DNA of 27,854 nucleotides from a virus. Of this stretch, positions 14,556-23,190 are shown piece by piece. Where the stretch lies: positions 1-27,854 of IMG/VR virus record IMGVR_UViG_3300001472_000116. One strand, given 5' to 3'. The notes under the pieces are model-generated. The model ran no database searches and had not been told where the DNA came from. It saw only the letters and a program-made list of their open reading frames with translations. Both the position numbers and the translations under genes were made by a program. Position 1 is the first letter of the stretch. Every line of letters begins with the position of its first letter.

Positions 14556-17500
14556 ATGGGATTAACATTTAGAGATATAAAAGGTTCTTCATTAACAATA
14601 GAAGAAGCAGATGGCAATTTTAGATTTTTAACAGGATCACATGAAATAAGTGGTTCTTTAACTATATCTGGTAGTTTATTACCTAAGGCATCAGGCTCGG
14701 AATTAGGTAGTGCTGAAAAACCTTGGGATAGATTATATGTATCTTCTAGTTCCATAATTTTTGTAAGTGGATCTGAACAAGTATCATTAAGTTTAAATGA
14801 TGAAGGACATGTTGTAGTACCCGGTGCACCATACCAATATGATATTCCAGAAGCCTCTATAAAACCAATTTCGGGTTCTAATATTGCTCATGGTGAATTT
14901 TCTACTATAGCAGGAGGGTGTAAAAATAGTATAACCTCATCTGTGCGATCTTCAATTCCAACTGGTAGTAGCTGTAGTTTTATAGGTGGTGGACGTTTTA
15001 ATCATATTACAGGAAGTTGCATGGCTACTATAGGTGGAGGTACTTCTAATGTTATATCCCAACGCCAAGATTATTCTATTATTGGTTTTGGGGCTAGTAA
15101 TCAAATACATAATAGTTGGAGAAGTTATATTGGTGATAATAGTCAGGAACCCACCCCTAATCATCAATACCCTTTAGTTATATCGGGTACAGAGACTGTA
15201 TTTTCATCAGGTAGTACAGGGCTAAATTCTATATATGGTGCATTAAGTAATAAAATAACATCTAGTGTAGGTTCAACAATTATGGGATTTGGAAATACTC
15301 TTCGCAATTCTTATAATTCCTTTATAGAGGGATATTTTAATAAAATTCAAACCACCACTTTTACGGGATCTGCTATATTACAAGGTTGTACTAATTTCCC
15401 TAGCACATGGACACCAGGACATAGGTTTAATAATAGGGGAAATTGCATTAGAGGTTATAGTAATTGTATAGTACTATCGGAACAGAACAATGATAGTTTT
15501 GAACCTGGTTCAACAAATGCCTATAATAGAGTATTAGATAGTATACAATCTAAAATAAAAGGTACTGCAGGTGGTAATGTAATGATAGGTAATAGTTTTA
15601 ATTCTTGTATTTCTTCTCTCAATACATACCCAGGTAGTGGTAGTAATGCAGATGGAAGCATGATTTTAAATTCTGTGCAAAGTAAAATTAGAACTCTATA
15701 CCCAACAAATACCCAGGTATTTGATGTAACTAATACGTATTCAAACTCTACAAATGCTACAAATAAAAGTAATAGAATTAATTTTGGCGAAAATGTAAGG
15801 ATGTGTGGTGGAATAGGCAATACTGTATTTAATAGTAGAGCTGATGTATATAGATCTGTTGGTTCAGATGTTTATGGAGGGACATTAAATAAGATATGTG
15901 ATTCTCATTCAGCTAGGATAATAGGAGCAGAGTGGACCTGTATAAGAGGATATACTATAAATAACTTAAATAGTGGATTTCTCCATTGCTTAAATCACCC
16001 AAATGGTTACACTTTAGATTGTATAGGAGGTAGTGACAATGCAGTATTTGGAGGAACTATGAACTTGATTGAGGCCAGAAATGGATGGAGAAATACAATG
16101 GTAGGTACATATTGGAGTGATTTAGTTGGAGACCGACCTAGCCATGATTTAATGGTAGGAGGGATGTATAATTGTACTTCTGGTTCAAAGTTAAGTAATA
16201 TAATAGGAGGATATTGTAATTTAAACGTAAGTGATAGATTTAGTGGTGGTACATGGGATCAGCAAAGCCATCAGACTATTATAGGAGGAAGTCATAATCA
16301 AAATTGTAGCAATAAATATGGTTCCATTTATAATAGTTTTTGTAGTCTTATTAGTGGTTCTAGTTGCTATAGTACAATTTTAGGGGGACAACATAATAGT
16401 ATGTCTCACGATGATGCTTATATTATAGGATCATGCTTAACTTCAAGCTATGATTGTACAACTCACGTAAATAATATTTTTATAAGCGGTGGTTTAAGAG
16501 ATTCAAGTGCAGACCTAGGTACATCTACTCAATTACTTTCATCAACAGGTGTAGGAATTAATTGGATAACTTTAAATACAGGTTCGTTCTATATTTCATC
16601 CTCTGTAGTATCAAATACAATTACATTCCATCAAGGCGATGGTACAACTGAAAGTGTAACAGTAGCAGGTGGAGGAAGCGGTTCTATCAACACAGGTTCT
16701 TTTATGACCACAGGTTCTGTTTCTGGTAATGTCTTAACTTTTACACAAGGTAATGGTAATACATTTAACCTTACAGTTGATACTGGATCAGCCGACAGTG
16801 GTAATTTACACCAACCATATACTAGTGGTTCTACTTCAGATAATATTATTCCAACCACTGGTTCATTTCAAAATACAGGAAACTTTACTACTATAGGAGG
16901 AGGTAATCAAAATACTGCTTCAATGGATTTAAGTTATATTGGAGGTGGTTGTTTAAATACTATTTTTAATACTGGTACAAATAGTTTTATTGGAGGTGGT
17001 AGAGAAAACAAATTAAATGGTGCCTCCTGTGCATTTATAGGAGGAGGATATGATAACTGTGTACAAGGAGCTTTTGCTGGGACATTAGTAGGCGGATATG
17101 ACAACTGTGTATCAAGAAGTTATTCGTTTATAGGTGGTGGTAGAGGAAACCATGCTGGGGGTACAACTAGTGTAATTATAGGTGGGTGTAATAACCAAGT
17201 TTCTATTTCTGGTGAGTGTTCAGCTATAGTAAGTGGAAAAGATAATTGTTTAAATCACTGTTTTAGTTTCCTTGGAGGTGGATGTTTAAATTTAGTATCT
17301 TGTAACTGTGCTGCTATAGTAGGAGGTGTAGGTAATGAAGTTTGTTCTCCTTGTTCATTTGTAGGAGGTGGACGTGGTAACCAAATTCACGGTGGTGGAG
17401 GTGCATCAACCATAGGTGGTGGTAAGTGCAATTCTATATGTCATAATTCCGTAACCCTTACAACTAATACAATAGCAGGTGGAAATTGTGTACACATTAC

Positions 17501-18065
17501 TGGATCTTTAAATGCTTCTATCGGAGGTGGTGGTGGAAATTGTATAATAGGAGGAAATGGACACTCTATAGCAGGAGGTAATTTTAATTGTATAACTGGT
17601 AGTGGAGCTATATTCATAGGAGGAGGGTGTAGAAATACAGGTAGTATATCATCTGATTCTTCTATTTTAGGTGGTTGTAATAACTTTATTAAGGGTTCAA
17701 CACGATCAAGTATAGGTGGTGGTTTAGAAAATACAATAGATACTGCTACAGATAGAGTAGGTAATTCAATTTTAGGTGGACAAAGAAATGTAATCACAGG
17801 TTCCGGAGTAAGACATTCATCTATTTTAGGAGGTATTTGTAATAAACTAACTCATGGTTATAGTTTTATATTAGGTTGTGAAATAACCTCTAGTGCAGGA
17901 GAAACTACTTTTGTAAATAATTTCTTCTCTACAGGTTCTACAGGAACTAATAATAGTGTTATACTAGCAAACCTACCTACATCAGAACCATCAGCAGTAG
18001 GACAAGTTTGGATTTCAGGTAGTACTCCATCAGGTAATTCCGGATATTTAGTGATTAAAAAATAG
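14556..18065 (+). CDS. Giant cysteine-rich adhesin/fibre with IGGGxxN beta-roll repeats
   Basis: This 1169-residue surface protein has the MGLTFRDIKGS module at residues 1-37, a 'SAEKPWDRLYVSSSS' strand block, a first repeat region (about 105-640, more divergent), and a linker with two copies of a 'SGNVLTFTQGNGNTFNLTV'-type beta module (about 672-750). A second, regular region (about 775-1120) has some 20 rungs of about 16 residues of the form (F/T/S)IGGGxxNxI. It ends in 'NLPTSEPSAVGQVWISG', a common fibre terminus. The rungs resemble the left-handed beta-roll of YadA-type adhesin heads, which bind host surfaces as trimers. It is unusually rich in Cys (about 40), many at matching rung positions. 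It is probably a host-recognition or capsid-decoration fibre. Confidence 0.7.
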   Translation: MGLTFRDIKGSSLTIEEADGNFRFLTGSHEISGSLTISGSLLPKASGSELGSAEKPWDRLYVSSSSIIFVSGSEQVSLSLNDEGHVVVPGAPYQYDIPEASIKPISGSNIAHGEFSTIAGGCKNSITSSVRSSIPTGSSCSFIGGGRFNHITGSCMATIGGGTSNVISQRQDYSIIGFGASNQIHNSWRSYIGDNSQEPTPNHQYPLVISGTETVFSSGSTGLNSIYGALSNKITSSVGSTIMGFGNTLRNSYNSFIEGYFNKIQTTTFTGSAILQGCTNFPSTWTPGHRFNNRGNCIRGYSNCIVLSEQNNDSFEPGSTNAYNRVLDSIQSKIKGTAGGNVMIGNSFNSCISSLNTYPGSGSNADGSMILNSVQSKIRTLYPTNTQVFDVTNTYSNSTNATNKSNRINFGENVRMCGGIGNTVFNSRADVYRSVGSDVYGGTLNKICDSHSARIIGAEWTCIRGYTINNLNSGFLHCLNHPNGYTLDCIGGSDNAVFGGTMNLIEARNGWRNTMVGTYWSDLVGDRPSHDLMVGGMYNCTSGSKLSNIIGGYCNLNVSDRFSGGTWDQQSHQTIIGGSHNQNCSNKYGSIYNSFCSLISGSSCYSTILGGQHNSMSHDDAYIIGSCLTSSYDCTTHVNNIFISGGLRDSSADLGTSTQLLSSTGVGINWITLNTGSFYISSSVVSNTITFHQGDGTTESVTVAGGGSGSINTGSFMTTGSVSGNVLTFTQGNGNTFNLTVDTGSADSGNLHQPYTSGSTSDNIIPTTGSFQNTGNFTTIGGGNQNTASMDLSYIGGGCLNTIFNTGTNSFIGGGRENKLNGASCAFIGGGYDNCVQGAFAGTLVGGYDNCVSRSYSFIGGGRGNHAGGTTSVIIGGCNNQVSISGECSAIVSGKDNCLNHCFSFLGGGCLNLVSCNCAAIVGGVGNEVCSPCSFVGGGRGNQIHGGGGASTIGGGKCNSICHNSVTLTTNTIAGGNCVHITGSLNASIGGGGGNCIIGGNGHSIAGGNFNCITGSGAIFIGGGCRNTGSISSDSSILGGCNNFIKGSTRSSIGGGLENTIDTATDRVGNSILGGQRNVITGSGVRHSSILGGICNKLTHGYSFILGCEITSSAGETTFVNNFFSTGSTGTNNSVILANLPTSEPSAVGQVWISGSTPSGNSGYLVIKK
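16885..17880 (+). repeat. Coding repeat: about 20 IGGGxxN rungs with cysteine ladder
   Basis: The codons for (A/S)xIGGGxxNxI recur about every 48 bases (16 residues), often as ataggaggaggt or ataggtggtggt. Many units carry Cys before or after the Gly run (GGGCLN, YDNCV, GGKCN, GGCNN). Bases vary between units while the protein pattern holds, so this is selected protein structure and not recent DNA amplification. Confidence 0.8.
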
Positions 18066-18083
18066 TAATTAGGTTTTTTTTCA

Positions 18084-18092
18084 TATTTATAA
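18084..18092 (+). promoter_or_regulatory. TATTTATAA late-promoter-like element before the neck genes
   Basis: An exact TATTTATAA lies 12 bases before the ATG at 18105, preceded by a run of eight T's. It probably drives 18105-20792 and perhaps 20796. Confidence 0.55.
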
Positions 18093-18104
18093 TAAAAATA
18101 AGAT

Positions 18105-19256
18105 ATGGCAAACATACCTATTTGGCCTGGTAGTTCATCATTTGATATAGGAGAAACACCTTTTGGGTTCTATGATACAGATATTCAATTTAGAGAAGAT
18201 GCAGATAAGGTAGCAATTTTTTGTGCCCGTAGATTAGGGTATCCAATAGTTGATGTAGAATTACAAGAAATTAGTTTTTATGCTGCCTTTGAAGAAGCAG
18301 TAACTACTTATGGAAATGAATTATATGCTTATAAAATTAGAGATAATCAACTATCTTTAGAAGGTGCTTCTACTAGTGCCGATTTAAATAATGCTATTAT
18401 AACCCCTAATTTTGAATCTATTGTCCGATTAACGGAACAATACGGTGTTGAAGCGGGTACTGGAGGAAATGTACCATACTATACAGGGTCTATAGCGGTT
18501 ACAGCAAGCAACCAGAACTACGATTTAAAACAGTGGGCTAGTGACAATGGAGTAGATGGAGATTATGGAATTGAAATTAAAAAAGTTTTTTACCAAGCCC
18601 CACCAGCAATAGTTAAATTTTATGATCCTTATGTAGGAACAGGAATGGGTCAAATGAATATGATGGAAAGTTTTGGATTTGGAGGAATGAGTCCAGCTAT
18701 TAACTTTTTAATGATGCCACTTAATTATGATTTAGCTATAATCCAACAAATTGAAATGAGTGATACTATTCGTAGATCAAATTACAGTTTTGAAATTAAA
18801 AATAATAAATTAAAAATATTTCCTATCCCAGATAGATCAAATGGTAGTATATTTTTTGAATATATTAAAAGAGATGAAAGAATATCTAATAGTATACAAC
18901 AAACTACAAGCAAGGTAACTAATGTATCTAATACTCCATACGAAAATCCTACTTACACCCAAATCAATTCAGTAGGACGTCAATGGATATTTGAATATAC
19001 TTTAGCTTTAGCTAAAGAAATGTTGGGGTATGTAAGAGGAAAATATGGTACAATACCTATCCCTAATGCTGATGTAACATTAAATCAATCAGATTTATTA
19101 GCAGCGGCAACAACAGAAAAAATAGCATTACTAGAAAGACTAAGAACATACCTTGATGAAACATCTAGAAAATCTTTACTAGAAAGAAGAGCACAAGAAG
19201 CTGAATTTAAACAAGTGGAATTACAACAAGTTCCTTATACAATATATATAGGTTAA
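18105..19256 (+). CDS. Probable neck / head-completion protein (gp13-like)
   Basis: This 383-residue protein has no enzyme motif. Residues about 35-85 are helical ('KVAIFCARRLGYPIVDVELQ', then 'FYAAFEEAVTTYGNELYAYK'), resembling the helical adaptor part of phage connector proteins. The middle is Gly/Met-rich ('GMGQMNMMESFGFGGM', near 183-198). A beta block follows ('FEIKNNKLKIFPIPDRSNG'), then helices rich in Leu/Ala near the C-terminus. It leads a three-gene set whose members look like gp14 and gp15, and gp13 precedes gp14 in T4, so a gp13-like neck role is the best fit. It is longer than T4 gp13 (309). The call rests on order and general layout; a structure-based comparison would settle it. 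Confidence 0.5.
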   Translation: MANIPIWPGSSSFDIGETPFGFYDTDIQFREDADKVAIFCARRLGYPIVDVELQEISFYAAFEEAVTTYGNELYAYKIRDNQLSLEGASTSADLNNAIITPNFESIVRLTEQYGVEAGTGGNVPYYTGSIAVTASNQNYDLKQWASDNGVDGDYGIEIKKVFYQAPPAIVKFYDPYVGTGMGQMNMMESFGFGGMSPAINFLMMPLNYDLAIIQQIEMSDTIRRSNYSFEIKNNKLKIFPIPDRSNGSIFFEYIKRDERISNSIQQTTSKVTNVSNTPYENPTYTQINSVGRQWIFEYTLALAKEMLGYVRGKYGTIPIPNADVTLNQSDLLAAATTEKIALLERLRTYLDETSRKSLLERRAQEAEFKQVELQQVPYTIYIG

Positions 19257-19257
19257 T

Positions 19258-19806
19258 ATGGCAATGTTTGGTGGAGAAAGAGATGTATCTCTAGTTAGGA
19301 ACCTAAATAGAGAATTAATGGGTAATATAATTACCCAACAAGCTTCTTTTTATCAATTTAAACTAGAAGAAACTAAAGTTAATTTATACGGAGAAGCAGC
19401 AGGTGAAAAATTTTATAATGGACCTTTTATTTTTAATTGTTTGATTGATAGACAGGATCAACAATATCCTATATCATCCGAAGAAGTAAGCTTCCAACAG
19501 GGTATTAGCTTTTCATTTTTAAGAGACGATTTAAAAGGTGTTGGACCAGGTTACCCAGATGGGAATCCAAATGCAGAAGTAGTCCCAGGAGTTGGAGATA
19601 TTATTTTGTATCAAGAAAGATACTATGGGGTAGAAAGTACAATATCTAACCAGTATTGGACAGGTAAAAATCCAAGTTATCCTAATAATGAAAATCCACT
19701 TAATCCTGGATTAGAAGAATTTGGTACTAATTTATCAATAATTTGTAATACTTATTATATACCTGCTGATAAAGTAGCTATATCACCTTATAAAGAAAGA
19801 TTTTAA
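19258..19806 (+). CDS. Probable neck protein (gp14-like)
   Basis: This 182-residue protein closes the portal after DNA packaging and joins head to tail, if the assignment holds. The N-terminus 'ERDVSLVRNLNRELMGNIIT' (residues 7-26), 'YKF/YQFKLEETKVNLYGEAAG'-like region near 32-50, and 'VGDIILYQERYYGVES' followed by 'NQYWTGKNPSYP' (about 121-150) resemble the pattern I recall for gp14 of T4-like cyanophages. It is shorter than T4 gp14 (256). A TAATATG junction links it to the upstream gene, and its stop overlaps the next ATG by one base (TAATG), implying translational coupling and matched amounts of the neck proteins. Confidence 0.55.
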   Translation: MAMFGGERDVSLVRNLNRELMGNIITQQASFYQFKLEETKVNLYGEAAGEKFYNGPFIFNCLIDRQDQQYPISSEEVSFQQGISFSFLRDDLKGVGPGYPDGNPNAEVVPGVGDIILYQERYYGVESTISNQYWTGKNPSYPNNENPLNPGLEEFGTNLSIICNTYYIPADKVAISPYKERF

Positions 19807-20792
19807 TGGCACAATATAGAAAACCCATACCAAAAACTCAAAAAGAGATTAGTAAAAATCTTCAAAAACCCTTTGATGCTGTTAGGGGTAATCCTAATGA
19901 TAAAATTAACCCTAATGAAAATGAAACAGGTATTAATTTTAATAGGTCTGAAAAATTAAGTTTTAAAGGAGATAATTCAAAACCTTTTTCTATAGGAATA
20001 AAGGATTTAGATGAAGCTGTGTTTTTTTATTTTAAGAATGTTATCCAACCCTTTGTATACCAAAATGGAATTAGAAGAAATGTACCTATAATTTATGGTG
20101 CCCCTGAAAGGTGGAAATCATTTCAAAAAGATGGATACTATAGAGATAAGAGTGGAGCAGTAATGTATCCTATTATAGTAATAAAAAGAGATACTATAGA
20201 TAAAGATAGAACAGTATATAATAAATTAGATGCTAATAGTCCTAATTTATATGGGATTTTTCAAAAAGAATTTAATCCAAAGAATTTTTATTCTAATTTT
20301 TCTGTATTAAATAATAGAACACCAGTTAAACAATATCATACAGTAGTTGTACCTGATTATGTAACTTTATCTTATAGTTGCATTATTCAAACTTATTATA
20401 TGGAACAACTTAATAAGATAATTGAATCTGTAGAATATGCTTCTGATTCTTATTGGGGTGACCCAGAAAGATTTAAATTTAGAGCATTTATAGATAGTTT
20501 TACTACGGCTACAGAACTAACAACAGGACAAGATAGATTAGTAACAGGAACTTTTAATATAAGATTAAGAGGATATATTATCCCTGACGTAATCCAAAAA
20601 GATTTATTATCAATGAAAAAATATAATTCTAAATCTAAAATTATTATTCAAATGGAAACAGTATCAAATTCAGATATATTTGATCCAGATGTAAGAAAAC
20701 TTAAAGATGGTAGAACAAGAATAAAAAGAGAAGTAAAAGGTAATGTTTCCGATGTACAAGATATAAGTGCAGGAAGAGAATTAAAAAGTTAA
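19806..20792 (+). CDS. Probable tail terminator / sheath stabiliser (gp15-like)
   Basis: This 328-residue protein aligns by eye with several landmarks of T4 gp15. 'RRNVPIIYGAPERWKSFQKD' (about 89-108) corresponds to the 'RVPITYASKEHF' region, 'LSYSCIIQTYYMEQLNKIIE' (about 188-207) to the helix after the first strand, and 'GTFNIRLRGYIIPDVIQ' (about 247-263) to the strand before the C-terminal tail. gp15 caps the tail tube and sheath and binds the neck. The basic N-terminal about 60 residues (MAQYRKPIPKTQKEISKNLQ) are extra compared with T4 gp15 (272 residues). It overlaps the previous gene by one base. Gene order 13-14-15 supports the call. Confidence 0.55.
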   Translation: MAQYRKPIPKTQKEISKNLQKPFDAVRGNPNDKINPNENETGINFNRSEKLSFKGDNSKPFSIGIKDLDEAVFFYFKNVIQPFVYQNGIRRNVPIIYGAPERWKSFQKDGYYRDKSGAVMYPIIVIKRDTIDKDRTVYNKLDANSPNLYGIFQKEFNPKNFYSNFSVLNNRTPVKQYHTVVVPDYVTLSYSCIIQTYYMEQLNKIIESVEYASDSYWGDPERFKFRAFIDSFTTATELTTGQDRLVTGTFNIRLRGYIIPDVIQKDLLSMKKYNSKSKIIIQMETVSNSDIFDPDVRKLKDGRTRIKREVKGNVSDVQDISAGRELKS

Positions 20793-20795
20793 AAA

Positions 20796-21179
20796 ATGGC
20801 TAATGTAAGATTTGTAGACCAATTAAAAGTTGGAGCTTATTCTTCTACGGGGGGTAGTAGTGGGATAACTATTTCTAATAATGTTGATAATTTTGTATTA
20901 ACTGCTACTGGAAATAATGAAATTATTAACGGTGAAGCACAATTACAATTTAATGGAATTAATTTAGCAGTAGGAGGAGCCGCTGGTACTTCTAGATTTG
21001 AGATAAGAGATACTACTAGTAGTGATTTGCTTTTAATAAAAAATGCTAATACTGATCAAGGTATAAAAGTAAATAGTGCAGGGGTTTTACAACTAATAGA
21101 ATATGCTTCTAGACCCACAGCAGTAGCTGGGGGTATTATATACAACTCTGATTCATTTTGGATAGGAGTATCATCTTAA
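20796..21179 (+). CDS. Short fibre-type structural protein
   Basis: This 127-residue beta-rich protein has a Gly/Ser linker near residues 16-24 and then 'VLTATGNNEIINGEAQLQFN', a module that recurs in the next fibre and at the C-terminal part of the collagen-like protein. It continues with a strand block ('TSRFEIRDTTSSDLLLIKN') and ends in a cap, 'EYASRPTAVAGGIIYNSDSF', of the type found at the ends of phage fibre proteins. It starts 3 bases after the gp15-like gene, so it is probably co-transcribed with the neck genes. Probably a virion-surface protein; no receptor specificity can be read. Confidence 0.55.
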   Translation: MANVRFVDQLKVGAYSSTGGSSGITISNNVDNFVLTATGNNEIINGEAQLQFNGINLAVGGAAGTSRFEIRDTTSSDLLLIKNANTDQGIKVNSAGVLQLIEYASRPTAVAGGIIYNSDSFWIGVSS

Positions 21180-21182
21180 TAA

Positions 21183-21191
21183 TATGTATAA
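21183..21191 (+). promoter_or_regulatory. TATGTATAA, possible weak variant of the TATTTATAA element
   Basis: TATGTATAA lies 29 bases before the ATG at 21221. It has one mismatch to the consensus, and the spacing is about twice that of the clear copies, so it is a weak candidate. The rest of the 41-base gap is A/T-rich with no other signal. Confidence 0.25.
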
Positions 21192-21220
21192 TAAACAATA
21201 ATTTAAAAAAATTTATATAA

Positions 21221-22627
21221 ATGGCAACTTGGAAAAAACTCGCGATATCAGGATCTGGTGTATCGCAATTCGCAAATGATGCAGGATTCTTAACCTCCGG
21301 AACTTTATCAGTACCAAACGGTTTTTCTACTGGATCTTTTGGTGGTACAGACATATTAGCAAATGCTACAACTGGATCCTTTAACATTATTTCAGGTTCG
21401 GGAGCAGGTTTAAAAATTAGTGCTAATGCAGGAACAAGAACAGCAACTTTTACATTATCCGCAATTCCTAATACTTCATTAGCAAATGATTCTGTTAGTT
21501 TTGGTGGAGTATCATTAGATCTAGGAGCATCAGATTCTACACCAGCATTTAATTTATCAGATGCTACTGGATATCCATTTAGTTCTTTAGCAAGTATCCC
21601 TTCTGGACTAGTTTCAGGTTCAGCTCAAATTAATGGTACTAATATTCAAAATAATACTATTTCAGGTGTAGCTTTAGGTAGTAACTTAAATAATTTAACA
21701 GTTGATAATGTATCTCTACAATTAGACTCAGGCACAACATACAATGGTAGTGCTGCTAGAACTATTAGTATAAAAGATGGTGGTATCGACTCAGCTGCAA
21801 TCTCTTCTTCATTAGGTATTGCAGGTACTAATCAATTTACAGGTTCATTTAGTGGTTCTTATACTGGTATTTTTACAGGTACAACTAACTTACCAGATTT
21901 AACAGATGGTAATGGTATTGCTGATTTTACTTATGATGGTTCTTCAACAGCCCAAGTAGCTGTTCAAGCTGACGGTGATACAATTGCTGTAGGTTCAGGA
22001 GGTATTAAAGTAGCAGATGGTAAGATTACACCAGTACAAATTTCTTCATCAATAGCGGGAAATGGTTTAACAGGAGGTGATAGTTCAGCTTTAGCAGTTG
22101 GTGCAGGTACTGGTATTGATGTTGCCGCAGATTCGATCTCGGTAGATGTATCTGATTTTTTAACTAATGGTGTTAATAACAGAGTTGTAACAGCAACAGG
22201 TGCTGATGCAATGAATGCTGAAGCTAATCTTACATTTGATGGTACTACTTTAACAGTAACGGGTAATGAAATTTTAACAGGAAACTTAATAGTACAAGGT
22301 ACAGCTTCTTTCCAACATAATGAAGAATTAGCTATTAAAGATAGATTTATCCTAATGGCTTCTGGTTCAACTAGTGTAGGAGATGGTGGTATAGTAATAC
22401 AACAAGCTGCAAATGCAGTAGGTGAATTATTTGCATTTGATTCCGGTACAACACGTTGGGGATTAAAATCAGCATTTGACGCAAGTGATACAGCATATAC
22501 CCCAGAGGCATTTATTTCAGCTGTAGTAGAAGGTTCAACTGACGATCCAGATGATGCACCTGCTAGATATGATAAAAAAGGAAATATATTTGTTGCTAAT
22601 AATTCAGATATTTATATTTATTCTTAA
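21221..22627 (+). CDS. Tail-fibre / adhesin protein with WKKL-SGS start
   Basis: This 468-residue protein opens 'MATWKKLAISGSGVSQFAND', sharing the M..WKKL..SGS start with the collagen-like protein at 23231. The body is Ser/Thr/Gly/Ala-rich beta structure with fibre motifs: 'SGLVSGSAQINGTNIQNN' near residue 128, 'TGSFSGSYTGIFTGTTNLP' near 207, then 'RVVTATGADAMNAEANLTFD' and 'GTTLTVTGN' near 320-348. Near 370-420 is 'DRFILMASGSTSVGDGGIVI', a compact block often seen in aquatic phage fibres. The C-terminus (PARYDKKGNIFVANNSDIYI) looks like a cap. It has no signal peptide or enzyme motif. Probable virion fibre or receptor-binding protein. Confidence 0.65.
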   Translation: MATWKKLAISGSGVSQFANDAGFLTSGTLSVPNGFSTGSFGGTDILANATTGSFNIISGSGAGLKISANAGTRTATFTLSAIPNTSLANDSVSFGGVSLDLGASDSTPAFNLSDATGYPFSSLASIPSGLVSGSAQINGTNIQNNTISGVALGSNLNNLTVDNVSLQLDSGTTYNGSAARTISIKDGGIDSAAISSSLGIAGTNQFTGSFSGSYTGIFTGTTNLPDLTDGNGIADFTYDGSSTAQVAVQADGDTIAVGSGGIKVADGKITPVQISSSIAGNGLTGGDSSALAVGAGTGIDVAADSISVDVSDFLTNGVNNRVVTATGADAMNAEANLTFDGTTLTVTGNEILTGNLIVQGTASFQHNEELAIKDRFILMASGSTSVGDGGIVIQQAANAVGELFAFDSGTTRWGLKSAFDASDTAYTPEAFISAVVEGSTDDPDDAPARYDKKGNIFVANNSDIYIYS

Positions 22628-22667
22628 AAATTAAAAAAAATTGTTTTATAAAATATTAAAAAAGTTT

Positions 22668-22901
22668 ATGTCATTTAAAGCAGGAAATTTAGAATTAGGG
22701 GGAAAGGCTCAAAAAAAAGAGTCTTCCTCTTCTGATTTTTTAACAACAAAAATAGAACTTTCAGAAAAAGAATTAGAATTTATCTTAGTTACTATAAAAA
22801 ATGGTTTATTTAAAGGAGAATATGTAGAAATTCTTTATAATTTAACTTTGAAACTTCAAAAACATTTTGTAGATTTAAGAACTAAAAATATGAAATTATG
22901 A
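22668..22901 (+). CDS. Small phage protein, unknown function
   Basis: I start at the ATG at 22668, giving 77 residues; an in-frame TTG at 22641 would add nine residues but is an unlikely start. The N-terminus is 'MSFKAGNLELGGKAQKKES', then a helical domain 'IELSEKELEFILVTIKNG' followed by 'EYVEILYNLTLKLQKHF'. The second half looks like a pair of amphipathic helices and is familiar from small unnamed phage proteins. There is no membrane segment. Its last codon overlaps the next start (ATGA), so the two genes are translationally coupled. They sit as a small pair between two large fibre genes and may be fibre-assembly factors, by position only. Confidence 0.6.
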   Translation: MSFKAGNLELGGKAQKKESSSSDFLTTKIELSEKELEFILVTIKNGLFKGEYVEILYNLTLKLQKHFVDLRTKNMKL

Positions 22902-23152
22902 TAATATTCTCTATAGATGATCTCTCCCTAAGAGAGATTAAAGCTTTACGTAAGTCTCTAGACTACATCCCTATTAGTGGTATTGATGCTTCTTTTATTG
23001 CTTTATTACAACATAAAGTTGCAAGTCAAATTCAAACCATAGAAAATCACATAAAACAGGAAGAATTTTCAAAACAAAATGCCTTAGAAAAAGCCATTCA
23101 AAGTGACCCCGAAACTATTAAAAAACAGAATCGAGGAAAGAAAAAATCTTAA
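22898..23152 (+). CDS. Small helical protein coupled to the preceding gene
   Basis: This 84-residue protein starts in an ATGA overlap with the previous gene. The sequence is helical: 'SLREIKALRKSLDYIPISG', then 'SFIALLQHKVASQIQTIENH', ending in a strongly basic tail (KKQNRGKKKS). The layout of helix, turn and long amphipathic helix is that of a small oligomeric or adaptor protein. There is no DNA-binding or enzyme motif I can name. Placement just before the collagen-like gene suggests a role in making or attaching that fibre, but this is inference. Confidence 0.6.
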   Translation: MIIFSIDDLSLREIKALRKSLDYIPISGIDASFIALLQHKVASQIQTIENHIKQEEFSKQNALEKAIQSDPETIKKQNRGKKKS

Positions 23153-23190
23153 TATTTATCATTGTATTATAGGTCCGTAAAGGAAGTGGG

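Noticed and set aside
16885-17880. Possible CRISPR array or DNA-level satellite because of regular 48-base spacing
   Set aside because: The units differ at synonymous sites and conserve protein, not DNA. There is no direct repeat with unique spacers.
14952-18115. Reverse-strand frames opposite the giant IGGG fibre, some Pro-rich
   Set aside because: They mirror the Gly-rich repeats of the real gene (GGN read backwards gives Pro) and have no start context.
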